Assembly: GCF_001632365.1 (NCBI RefSeq)
Contig: NW_024468517.1
Location: 1 to 45,449 of the forward strand
Source of the DNA: Laetiporus sulphureus 93-53
Lineage: Eukaryota; Basidiomycota; Agaricomycetes; Polyporales; Laetiporaceae
Reading direction: 5' to 3'
Length of the DNA stretch: 45,449 bases
Below the pieces are notes generated by a model, which was given only the letters and a program-made list of their open reading frames with translations, was not told the DNA's origin and searched no databases. Of the stretch, positions 12,808 through 21,920 are shown one piece after another. The position numbers and the translations under genes were made by a program. Position 1 is the stretch's first letter; each line of letters starts with the position of its first letter.

Positions 12808-13250
12808 TATTAAGGGAGACTGTATGTGGATCAGTTTATTCTGTATGTATTAATCTAAGCGCATCAGGAGTTTGGCTGCAGGACAGGCTCGGCAGGGCCC
12901 GATTCTTGATGATCCGATCAAGATCGACCCGATAAGACTCAATCTAATTTTAGTCATGATAATTCTGCTCGTCTGACCTGAAATTCTCCATCTGTGCATA
13001 AACCAGCGGCCCCGGGGTGGTTCTCAGATAACCCCCTTGTCGTGACAGCAATCGATCCGAAAAAATAATGATCGGAAACACCGTGGCGGTGGCTCGAGCG
13101 CCGACTGGCCGACACACAACATAGCCCATCGGTTGACTGCGGAATCTCCGCAGTCGCCAATCAGTTATGCGCCCTTACTTAGGCACCCGTCGCTGCTTTC
13201 CGTACTTGTTTCACTCTTGCATGCAGGTCAGACACTGCTAGCTGGTTAGC
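12808..13250. other. Spacer upstream of Stealth copy A
   Basis: About 440 bases without a gene, holding the FIST 3' end and the promoter of the 13251 gene. It matches 16842-17307 closely over most of its length, including a shared stretch around TGCGGAATCTCCGCAG near 13138-13153 and the TAGCATGCGCAACTAC start context, so the promoter was duplicated with the gene. Confidence 0.6.
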
Positions 13251-15826
13251 ATGCGCAACTACCTGCTAGCCAACAATGTCAACATCTACTTCCACAGGAA
13301 AAGAGCGCTGCGCATCGCCGCCTTTACGGGTGTGCTGCTTACTCTGTTCCTCCTCCTTAGACGCACGCTGGAGGACGTCGATGATATCGGGCTGTCCGAG
13401 TTAGCTCTATCTGCACAGCTCATTGAATTCTCTCAATACCTCCCTTTCAAAGCGGCACGGCTTCCTCTTCCATCGCCACCCCGAACACCATTACGACCAG
13501 TCCGCGAGCTACCAGACCCGTGCCTCGAGGCTCATTTCGCCCACGGCGAGCTCTGCCACGCAGAGCAGATTCAACCTGTCGACATACTGTGGACATGGGT
13601 GAATGGTTCTGATGTGCTCTTGGACGAGGCGAAGAGCTCTGCGCAGAGCCATTACAGCTCAAACGATCCGTACAGACTTACGAAGGCGACCAGTCAGGCG
13701 CGGATGTATCGGTGAGCACTCTTGTCGATTGCTGCACCTTGAACACGTTATCCTCATGTGCCCCAGCGACCATGACGAGCTTCGATACTCCATGCGGTCT
13801 GTTCTCACCAACTTCAAAGGCCACGCGAGCCGTTTTCGCCTCCTCACATCCGACTTTCCCATGCCCGACTGGGTGGCAGATAAGCTGGAAATTCACGACC
13901 CGAAGTCGTGGAGGCTGGGCCAGATGCCACAATGGCTGGATTTGAACAAGAGAACAGCGTCGAACAAGTGGGAGGAAAGCAGCGTTGAGCTCTCTATTGT
14001 TCATCATGCAGAAGTCTTCCGTCCGTACGTTGGCACGAATTTCAACAGGTAAATAATCTCATGCTATATCGCAAACCCCCTTGAACTGTTTTCCAGTCTA
14101 GCCATCGAGTCACAGTTCAGTAATGTCGACAATTTATCTGAATACTTGTAAGTTGACCGGCGTCTCATTTTGGAGGTCAATTTTCTCACCTGATTTGCGT
14201 AGTATCTATGTGGTACGTTGTGTCTCCGTCAGAGATTTCGCATCCTCACGGGCGACACAGAATGATGATATGTTCATGATGAACGAACTATCTACCGTCA
14301 GCTTTTACACCTCATGTTAGTATTCGCGCGATGGGTTCTGGACTATGGCATCCGACTGAACCTTTTATCATAAATCGCAGCATACGGCCTTGTGATACAC
14401 ATGCAACCGGATCTCCTCGTCAAACCAGCAAGAGTGACTGACCGAACGATAGGTGAATGGCGGAGCCTCAGTGAGACCAACTATCTGCTAAGTACGACTC
14501 GCGTTCCTGTGCCCTTCCTCGTTTCCGATTGAGCAGTTTTCTGATCTCCATGAACTACCAGGCCAACGCTTCGGCGCCCGCTACCGCCCGTACGTCTCGC
14601 ACGAGCCCAAGACTGCCTCCCGCGCACTCCTACACGAGATGGCGGTGATGTGGCCCGAGTCGTTCGCGAAGACCGCGACGCACACGTTCCGCGAGACCGA
14701 GCGTGGCGACGGAGATGTCTACGCACTCTTCATGCATGCGCACTTTGTCGTCGAGCGTGCAAGGGAGGCTCTGTTGTGGGCTTGGGTCGTCGCGCGTGTG
14801 GGTGGCGTCGACGGCAACTGGGGCGAAAAGGAGGCAGCGCAAGCGTGGGCAGAGTTGGGCGGCGTGTTGGATGAGAAAGAATTGGCCGTTCAGAGTGGGT
14901 TCCGAGATACGATGGTGAAGGAGCGCGTCGCCAAGGTCCTAAAGGAAGGTGGCTTCAAGCCGCAAAGTCTGACTTCGTATGCTTTCTGTGCGTGAATATT
15001 CTTCTCGCTGGCGCGAATGCACTGACGCCACGATTGCTTCCAGCATCGCTGGATGGATATCCGTATTCGGACCTGGGCACCAGGGGACAAAAACACTGGC
15101 CCGTATTCACACCCGGCATGGATGAGAAACGACTCCCCTCGTGCAGGATCTCATTTGACGAATGCTTCTCGCCCACTGCTGGTAATCGCGCCAGCGATAT
15201 CTTCAAAGGTATCGCCTTCGATAAGATGCAGTGTGGCGATTGCGGTACGTACTTTCTTTGGTCAGCCCACGCTGAGGTGTGCTAATGACATGCAGTCATA
15301 AAGGCACTTGTCCGAGCTAGCGGCAGCCAGGGCGTCTCCGCATTCCTGCCTCTCCCGAAGTTAGTCATGCCTCCGGTCACCGCGCCAGCAGCCGGCGCAC
15401 CTCGAATAGACGATGAGCCTCATCTACCACTGGTGCACGATTGGCACGATGGCGACTTCTCTTTGCGCGCTGTCGTAGGCACCACACATGAAGTCAATGT
15501 GCGACACTGGATTTTGCAGCTGATGCAACGCTACCGATACGTAATAGGTGTGTGCTCCTGCTAGAATCAGTTTCTTTTGAAAGACTTAACTGGTCAACAT
15601 GTTGTATTGAATTGTAGGAGACACGCCGTCAGTGTTTGAACGGCTTACAAGTCCCGGACAGGTATCCTCTATGCTGAAAAGAATTGAGCGGACCTCGAAC
15701 GTCGCTCTGCTATGTCTGAACGATGATGTCACGAAAGAGAGTTGGAACGACCAGGTCACCGACGTTCTCAAAACCTGGTTCGACAGTCATTGGGGACAAC
15801 CTGCTGCGTGGGAGCAGCAATATTAG
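13251..15826 (+). CDS. Stealth-family membrane phosphotransferase, copy A
   Basis: Ten exons (13251-13711, 13767-14048, 14097-14147, 14203-14212, 14261-14315, 14381-14491, 14562-14987, 15044-15244, 15296-15547, 15618-15826) total 2058 nt, about 685 residues. Residues about 22-36 form a single hydrophobic segment (IAAFTGVLLTLFLLL) after basic residues, so it is probably a type II membrane protein, likely of the Golgi. Stealth conserved regions follow: VDILWTWVNGSD (CR1), DELRYSMRSVLTN and FRLLTSDFP (CR2), FIYVNDDMFM with the Asp pair (CR3), and CLNDD near the C-terminus (CR4). Stealth proteins, including human GNPTAB and bacterial capsule enzymes, transfer hexose-1-phosphate to glycans; donor and acceptor here are unknown. 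The 10-nt exon 14203-14212 lies just before the NDD motif. Copy B at 17308 has the same exon lengths except for 12 nt in exon 1. Confidence 0.85.
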
Positions 15827-15983
15827 CATCTCGCACTTGTACACCAGCATTCATTGCACATTCTCGGTTTCCTTCTGCTTGGTTAAATGATTTATCTGCG
15901 GGATCCTGACAATAATTCTTTATGCTTTAAATGTCAGTTCGTCCGTCCAGCGCATTCGCAATATCCCTGCAAACAGCGACTGT

Positions 15984-16279
15984 AATGCAGAGACCTGAGC
16001 ATGGCCGCTATCCTTTCGCCACTGCTGCAGCCACCTATATTTCCCCCCTTTGATCTTGCAGAGCCTTCTTAATCTTCGCCAATGTCCCAGCCAGCCATGC
16101 CTTCTCCTTGTCTTCATCTCTGACACGCACCAGCGGTAGCGCCTGAAAACGCGGATCGGTATTTGCCAACAGCACCTGCATGTTGGGGGCCATCTCACGT
16201 GCGACCGCCAGCGATTCATGCTTGAAGCATGCCGAGGTGAGCATTGCGCACGACACCTGATCCGACGATATAGGCTGGA
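15984..16279 (-). pseudogene. Relic of the mitochondrial-protein gene (C-terminal third, duplicated)
   Basis: The minus strand matches the last exon of the intact gene at 20132-21219, from the SDLVSCAMLTLACF region to its C-terminus. The intact REMVPHLQALLANTDPR appears here as REMAPNMQVLLANTDPR, and VRVTDEDREKAWLAVTLAKI as VRVRDEDKEKAWLAGTLAKI. The original stop is lost (GCA TTA instead of GCA TAA), the frame shifts near the tryptophan-rich end, and the 5' two thirds are missing. It stops abruptly at the duplication junction at 16276-16279. It has no start of its own and is a dead fragment. Confidence 0.85.
16276..16279. other. Duplication junction with 4-bp microhomology
   Basis: Left of this site, GATATAGGC matches the mitochondrial-protein gene at about 20424-20432. 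Right of it, TCTCT matches FIST exon 4 from 12244. The four bases TGGA occur at both parental positions, so the join cannot be placed more finely. This is the usual footprint of end joining or replication template switching. Confidence 0.85.
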
Positions 16280-16841
16280 TCTCTGAGCAGGACCATTTCT
16301 ATGTAGCCACGTTGTGGGCGTTGAACAACGAGGTGTGCTCACGTACAGCTCAACTCTGATCCAGCAGCGCTAACGTCGCCATGAAGCCCCAACAAATTTA
16401 TCAAATTATCTCTGGTGACCCAGCGCGAGGAACACTGGCATTGGAGGGCGACTTCCGCCTGAAGGGAACTCCTGTTCGAGTTCGTATGCGAGCTCATCTC
16501 ATTCAGCGAATACAAATTCGATTAAAACTATTTCAAGGTTTATCAGCAATCTGCGGACGCCCAGTCTAGTCTTCTCTCACAAGATGCGTCAACCCAGGGC
16601 GACTCTGCGATATCACGGACTCGGTTCACGTTGAGCCTCGACGTCTCGCCACCTGAGGCCGGGAATATGCCGCCATCTCTCACAAGTGACGATATAACTA
16701 TCGTTCTTGAAGACACATTTCTGGCCGCGACAGAGAATGGCTTGCTGATTGATCGTCATAACTAGCAGCTTGGGAGTTTCAGAGAGCGTCGATGGCTCTG
16801 CAAGATGCCAGGTGCAGTGTTGAACATGTGTCGGCGCTGAT
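16280..16841 (+). pseudogene. Relic of the FIST-type gene (3' part, duplicated)
   Basis: This matches the FIST gene from within exon 4 to the stop: EDQFYVATLSALSNE is now EQDHFYVATLWALNNE, and QICRITSGDPSRGTLALEG is now QIYQIISGDPARGTLALEG. The last exon keeps SLLSQDASTQG and TFLAATENGLLIDR, but a TAG follows in RHN-stop where the parent reads RYKWQLG. The splice borders (GTGTGCTCA, GTTCGTATGCG) are still recognisable. With no 5' half, no start and a stop inside the last exon it is a broken copy. Its decay contrasts with the intact Stealth gene beside it. Confidence 0.88.
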
Positions 16842-17307
16842 ACAAATGATAACTGTATGTGGATCAGCTTATTTCTGCACGTATTAATCTAAGCGCATCA
16901 GGAATCGCGGGCCACACGACAAAATAAGCTGCAGGACAGGCTCGGCAGGCCCCGACTCCTGATGATCTGATCAAGATTGATCCGAATGGGTTCAATCTAA
17001 TTTTAGTTTATGATAACCCTGGCTCGTCTGACCTGAAATTTTCCGTCTACCTAAAACAGCGGCCCGGGCGGCACTCAGATAATCCCTAGGCCTTTGTCGT
17101 GACAACGACCGAAAGATTAATGATCGGAGAACACCGTGGCTCTGGTTCGAGCGCCGACTAGCCGACACACAACGGTCGACTGCGGAATCTCCGCAGCAGT
17201 CGTCGATGGGACCTTACTCAGGCACCCGTCGCAGCTTTCTGTACTTGTTTCACTTTTGTACTCGTTTCACTCTTTGCATGCGGGTCGGACACTGCTAGCT
17301 GGCTAGC
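16842..17307. other. Spacer upstream of Stealth copy B
   Basis: No gene. It is the duplicated counterpart of 12808-13250. Relative to that copy it carries small insertions, among them a short tandem repeat of a GTACTTGTTTCACT-like unit at about 17241-17272. It should act as the promoter of copy B. Confidence 0.6.
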
Positions 17308-19901
17308 ATGCGCAACTACCTGCGCAACTACCTGCCGGCCAACTATGGCAACCTGTACTTCCAAAGGAAAAGAGCACTGCGCGTCGCCGCCTTTACGGGT
17401 GCGCTGCTTACTCTGTTCCTCCTCCTTAGACACACGCTAGTCGATGTCGATGATATCGGGCTGTCCGAGCTGGCTCTATCTGCACAGCTCATCGAATTCT
17501 CTCAATACCTCCCCTTCAAAGCGGCACGGCTTCCTCTTCCTTCGCCACCCAGAACACCATTACGACCGGTCCGCGAGCTGTCAGACTCGTGCCTCGAGGC
17601 TCATTTTGCCCGCGGCGAGCTCTGCCACGCAGAGCAGATTCAACCTGTCGACATACTGTGGACATGGGTGAATGGTTCTGATGTGCTCTTGGACGAGGCG
17701 AAGAGCTCTGCGCAGAGCCATTACAGCCCAAACGATCCGTACAGACCTGCGAAGGCGACCAGTCAGGCGCGGATGTATCGGTGAGCACTCTTGTCGATTG
17801 CTGCGCTTTGAACGCGTTAGCCTCATGTGCCCCAGTGATCATGACGAGCTCCGGTACTCCATGCGGTCTGTTCTCACCAATTTCAAAGGTCATGCGAGCC
17901 GTTTTCGCCTCCTGACGTCCGACTTTCCCATGCCCGATTGGTTGACAGATAAGCTGGAAGTACACGATCCGAAATCGTGGAGGCTGGGCCAGATGCCACA
18001 ATGGCTGGATTTGAGCAGGGGAACAGCGTCAAACAAGTGGGAAGAAGGCGGCGTTGAGCTCTCTATTATTCATCATGCAGAAGTCTTCCGTCCGTACGTT
18101 GGCACGAGCTTTAACAGGTAAATGATCTCATCGTATACTGCAAGCCCTCTTGAATTGTTGTACAGTCTAGCTATCGAATCACAATTCAGTCATGTGGACG
18201 ATATATCCGAATACTTGTACGTTGTCTGGCGTCTCATTTTGGCAGTCAATTTCTCACATGGTTCTTACGCAGTATCTATATGGTATGTTGTGTTTCCGCC
18301 AGAAATTTCGCGTCCTCATGGGTGACACAGAATGATGATACGTTCATGGTGAACGAACTATCTCCCGTCAGCTTTTACACTTCATGTTAGTATTCGTGCG
18401 ATGGGTTGTTGCCTACATGACATTCAACTGAACACTCTACCTTCTACCACAGCATACGGCATTGTGATACACATGCAACCGGATCTCCTCGTCAAACCAG
18501 CACGAGTCACTGACCGAACGATAGGCGAATGGCGGAGTCTCAGTGAGACCAACTATCTGCTAAGTACGAATCCCGTTCTTATTCATTTTTCATTTCCGAT
18601 TGAGAAGTTCTCTAATCTCCATGAACTATCAGGCCAACGTTTTGGTGCCCGCTACCGCCCCTACGTCGCGCACGAGCCCAAAACCGCCTCCCGCGCACTC
18701 CTGCAAGAGATGGCGGTGGTGTGGCCCGAGTCGTTCGCAAAGACCGCCACGCACACATTTCGCGAGACCGAGCGCGGCGACGGGGACGTCTATGCGCTCT
18801 TCATGCACGCGCACTTTGTCGTCGAGCGCGCAAGAGAGGCGCTGCTGTGGGCCTGGGTCGTCGCGCGCGTGGGCGGCGTCGACGGCAGCTGGGGCGAAAA
18901 GGAGGCGACACAGGCGTGGGCGGAACTCGGTGGCGTGCTGGGTGAGAACGAACTGGAGGTTCAGAGTGGGTTCCGAGATACAATGGTGAAGGAGCGTGTC
19001 GCGAAGGTGCTAGAGGAAAGCGGCTTCAAGCCGCAAAGTCTGACTTCGTATGCTTTTGGTGTGTGAATCTTACTCTCGCTGGAGCGATTGCACTGATGCA
19101 CGATCGCTTCCAGCATCGCTGGATGGATATCCGTACTCGGGCCTGGGCACCAGAGGACAACAACACTGGCCGACATTCACACCCGGCACGGACGAGAAAG
19201 GACTACCCTCGTGCAGTATCTCATTTGACGAATGCTTCTCGCCCAACGCTAGTAATCGCGCCAGCGATATCTTCAAAGGTATCGCTTTCGATAAGTTGCA
19301 ATGTGGTGACTGCGGTACGTACTGTTCTCAGGTCAGCCCACGCTGAGGTGTGGTGTGCTGACAACATGCAGTCATAAAGGCACTTGTTCGTGCCAGTGGC
19401 AGTCAGGGCCTCTCTGCGTTCCTGCCTCTCCCAGAGTTAGTCATGCCTCCGGTCGCCGCGCCAGCAGCTGGCACACATCGAACAGATGAGGAGCCTCATC
19501 TGCCGCTGGTTCACGATTGGCACGATGGTGACTTCTCTTTGCGTGCTGTCGTAGGCACCACACACAACGTCAATGTGCGACAGTGGATCTTGCAACTGAT
19601 GCAGCGTTACCGATACGTGATCGGTGTGTGCTCCTGCTAGAATCAGTTTCTTTGAAAGACTTAACAGGTCGACTTGTTGCATCAAATTGTAGGAGACACA
19701 CCGTCAGCCTTTGAACGGCTTACAAGTCCCGGACAGGTATCCTCTATGCTGAGAAGAATTGAGCGTAACCCAAATGTCGCTCTGCTTTGTCTGAATGACG
19801 ATGTCATGAAAGAGAGCTGGAACAACCAGGTCACAGACGTTCTCAAAACCTGGTTCGACAGTCACTGGGGACAACCCGCCACATGGGAGCAGCAATATTA
19901 G
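17308..19901 (+). CDS. Stealth-family membrane phosphotransferase, copy B
   Basis: Ten exons (17308-17780, 17836-18117, 18166-18216, 18273-18282, 18331-18385, 18453-18563, 18633-19058, 19114-19314, 19372-19623, 19693-19901) total 2070 nt, about 689 residues, uninterrupted. Every exon has the length of its partner in copy A except exon 1, which has an in-frame 12-nt tandem repeat that turns MRNYLLAN into MRNYLRNYLPAN. The membrane segment, the CR1 WTWVNGSD, the CR3 NDD and the C-terminal CLNDD are all kept. Substitutions are scattered and many are silent. It is probably a functional paralogue acting, like copy A, on glycans in the Golgi; whether the substrate differs cannot be told. The short cytosolic tail before the membrane segment is the most altered part, which might affect sorting. 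Confidence 0.85.
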
Positions 19902-20131
19902 CATTTCACATTTGTACACTAGCATTCATTGCACGTTCTCGGTTTCCGTCTGTTTGGTTGACTTATTTATCTGCGGCGTGCTGGCAGTGATTCTTTTATG
20001 CTTTACATGTCAGCTCGTCCGGCCAGTGCTTTCAGTACATTGGTGCATGTGCTATCAGAATGCATCAAATTGGTGGGCGCATGAGCGGGCTGAACCAGCA
20101 TAACATGAACTACCACAGCAAATAGCGAATG

Positions 20132-21219
20132 TTATGCAGAGACCTGAGCATGGCCACTATCCTCCCGCCACCGCCGCAACCACCTATACTCGATCCCATG
20201 TTTTTGCAGCTCCTCCTCGATCTTCGCCAATGTCACAGCCAACCATGCCTTCTCCCTGTCTTCGTCTGTGACACGCACCGGCGGTAGCGCCTGAGAACGC
20301 GGATCGGTGTTTGCCAACAGCGCCTGCAAATGGGGGACCATCTCACGTGCGATCACCAGCGACTCCGGCGATGCGTGCTTGAAGCATGCCAAGGTGAGCA
20401 TTGCGCAAGACACCAGATCCGACGATATAGGCTGGAGCTTGTAGACGCCGAAGAGCGCAGACAGTGTGATGGTTTCTTGTAAGGGATGTTCGTCGTGAAG
20501 TGCATAGAGGAGGTTGCGCGCTACCGGGAGCGAAGGAAGGTCGAATCCGTATTTTGAGTGGTCGCTAAAGACATTCAACGCGAGCGTCGGACAGTGCAGC
20601 TGCTCGCAACGGCCTGTTGCGTGTGTTCAGACGAGACTGAAATACAGAAAGACTAATGACTCACGAACGAAGACTTTCGCGGCCTGCTCGTCGAAAACTC
20701 TCTTCGAATCTCGCCAGAGAGGGAACAGCTTCACCACCTCTTCCATCTGTTCCTTGGTTGTGGCCAGCATGAACAGATGCTGCCATGCCGTGTTGCGAAC
20801 GGGAGGAAGTTTCTCCACAGGTTTTCTGCCAATCCTGTCCGCGACGAACTTGCGCAAGTCATCGAATCTCTTCAGCCGATCCTTCGTGCTCAGCTTGCGA
20901 GATGACTTGACATCGCCTATGGACGGGCTTGATATGGCATCAGCTTCCTGTGCTGTTTCGATGGAGCCAAACAAATCCTCTCCCGCGTCTGCAGAGGCAA
21001 AGATGTCATCCTCTTCGGCGACCACGGTCTTCTGCTTCCTTGCGAGAGCTGTAGAAAACGGATTGAACCGTTGGTCATATCTGCTCAGGAAGTTGGGCCT
21101 TCATGAAACGTACCAATGGGTGTCTGATGTATTCTCCGTCTTACATACGCTGCTCGAGAGATGGAGCATGGCACAGGAACACGACACGCCCTCTGGACGC
21201 GGGCCAATACACTTGCCAT
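20132..21219 (-). CDS. Probable mitochondrial helical-repeat protein of unknown function
   Basis: Three exons (21219-21149, 21098-20665, 20613-20132) total 987 nt, about 328 residues. Exon 1 encodes a start like a mitochondrial presequence: basic, with Ser and Ala and no acidic residue (MASVLARVQRACRVPVPCSI...). The next part is acidic (AEEDDIFASADAGEDLFGS). The rest is rich in predicted helix with spacing that recalls pentatricopeptide-like proteins (NTAWQHLFMLATTKEQMEEV, LALNVFSDHSKYGFDLP, SCAMLTLACFKHASPESL). A member of the small-subunit mS27 or Mtf2-like groups is possible, but I cannot assign the family. It converges on Stealth copy B, and its 3' third was duplicated as the relic at 15984-16279. 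The long plus-strand frame opposite it is an antisense shadow. Confidence 0.75.
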
Positions 21220-21920
21220 CGTACAGATGCACGAAACTCCAAAATCAGAAGCGCTCGCATCCGATTGCCACAATCAAAATAGAGGCCAACAATTTGCCGC
21301 ATTTACAAGGCCCCAAATTTTTCATCGCTTACCATCATGCGATGCGGAGTGGATGTACGAACGCTCATGGGCTTGTCTATGGATGGCTTGTCATGAATTT
21401 ACAGTGAGTTTCTGTTCAAGCTGCGTCCGTGATGAACTTTTTGCTGTGCACCAGTCGGATCCACAGACGACAAACACCCTGGTCCTCTTTATACGCTTGA
21501 GGGCCCTGACTTCTCATTATTCTACTCTTGCCTTCATGCACACTGCTGACGATCTGATCTTTCATCAGGTCTAGTGGATTGCGCTAAACTGTGACGGAAC
21601 GAACTACGGACCCTAGACGGTCTCGAACTACACGAGAATGGATCGTCCGTTTGTAATTTCGAGGTCATCTATCTGTACGCAGTAACTATACCTGTTGGAA
21701 AATATCGAGTTCTTCTCAGAAACATTGATGAATGTGGTGGCCTGGGCGGCTCGTCAATCAGCGTCGCAGTGCCCTACGATCAGTCATGATACGTGTGTTT
21801 TATCAACGATCAACCTCGTCCTAACGCATGGGTTATACGGTGAGTGCAAACATCTTCAACATCTGTGACTATCACAAAGGGCTCTCGCGATCTACTGTGA
21901 TGGATATCATAGCCGTAAGG
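21220..21920. other. Spacer upstream of the mitochondrial-protein gene
   Basis: About 700 bases with no supported gene. The part next to 21219 should hold the promoter of the minus-strand gene, and the part near 21900 the 3' end of the P450 gene. No repeat or motif stands out. Confidence 0.5.

Larger units (their letters stand above)
12244..16279. repeat. Tandem duplication, copy 1 (about 4.0 kb)
   Basis: This stretch is the left member of an imperfect direct repeat with 16280-20436. It begins inside exon 4 of the FIST gene, covers its 3' end, spacer and Stealth copy A, and ends inside a relic of the mitochondrial-protein gene. The boundary with copy 2 is the base where relic sequence changes to FIST sequence. 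The four bases TGGA at 16276-16279 are shared by both parental sites (12240-12243 and 20433-20436). Coding parts of the two copies are close to 90% identical by eye; non-coding parts have drifted further. Confidence 0.85.
16280..20436. repeat. Tandem duplication, copy 2 (about 4.2 kb)
   Basis: This is the right member of the direct repeat with 12244-16279. It holds the FIST relic, the duplicated spacer, Stealth copy B and the 3' part of the intact mitochondrial-protein gene. It is about 120 bp longer than copy 1. The extra length comes mainly from sequence kept at about 20010-20130, shortened in copy 1 near 15930-15980, and from small insertions upstream of the Stealth start. Confidence 0.85.

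Noticed and set aside
15920..16342. Minus-strand frame of 140 codons spanning the duplication junction
   Set aside because: It is in the wrong frame relative to both parental genes and crosses the relic-to-FIST join, so it is a chance opening rather than a fusion protein.
20514..21407. Plus-strand frame of 297 codons, one of the longest frames in the window
   Set aside because: It is the antisense of the spliced mitochondrial-protein gene, crosses both of its introns, and shows no protein motif.
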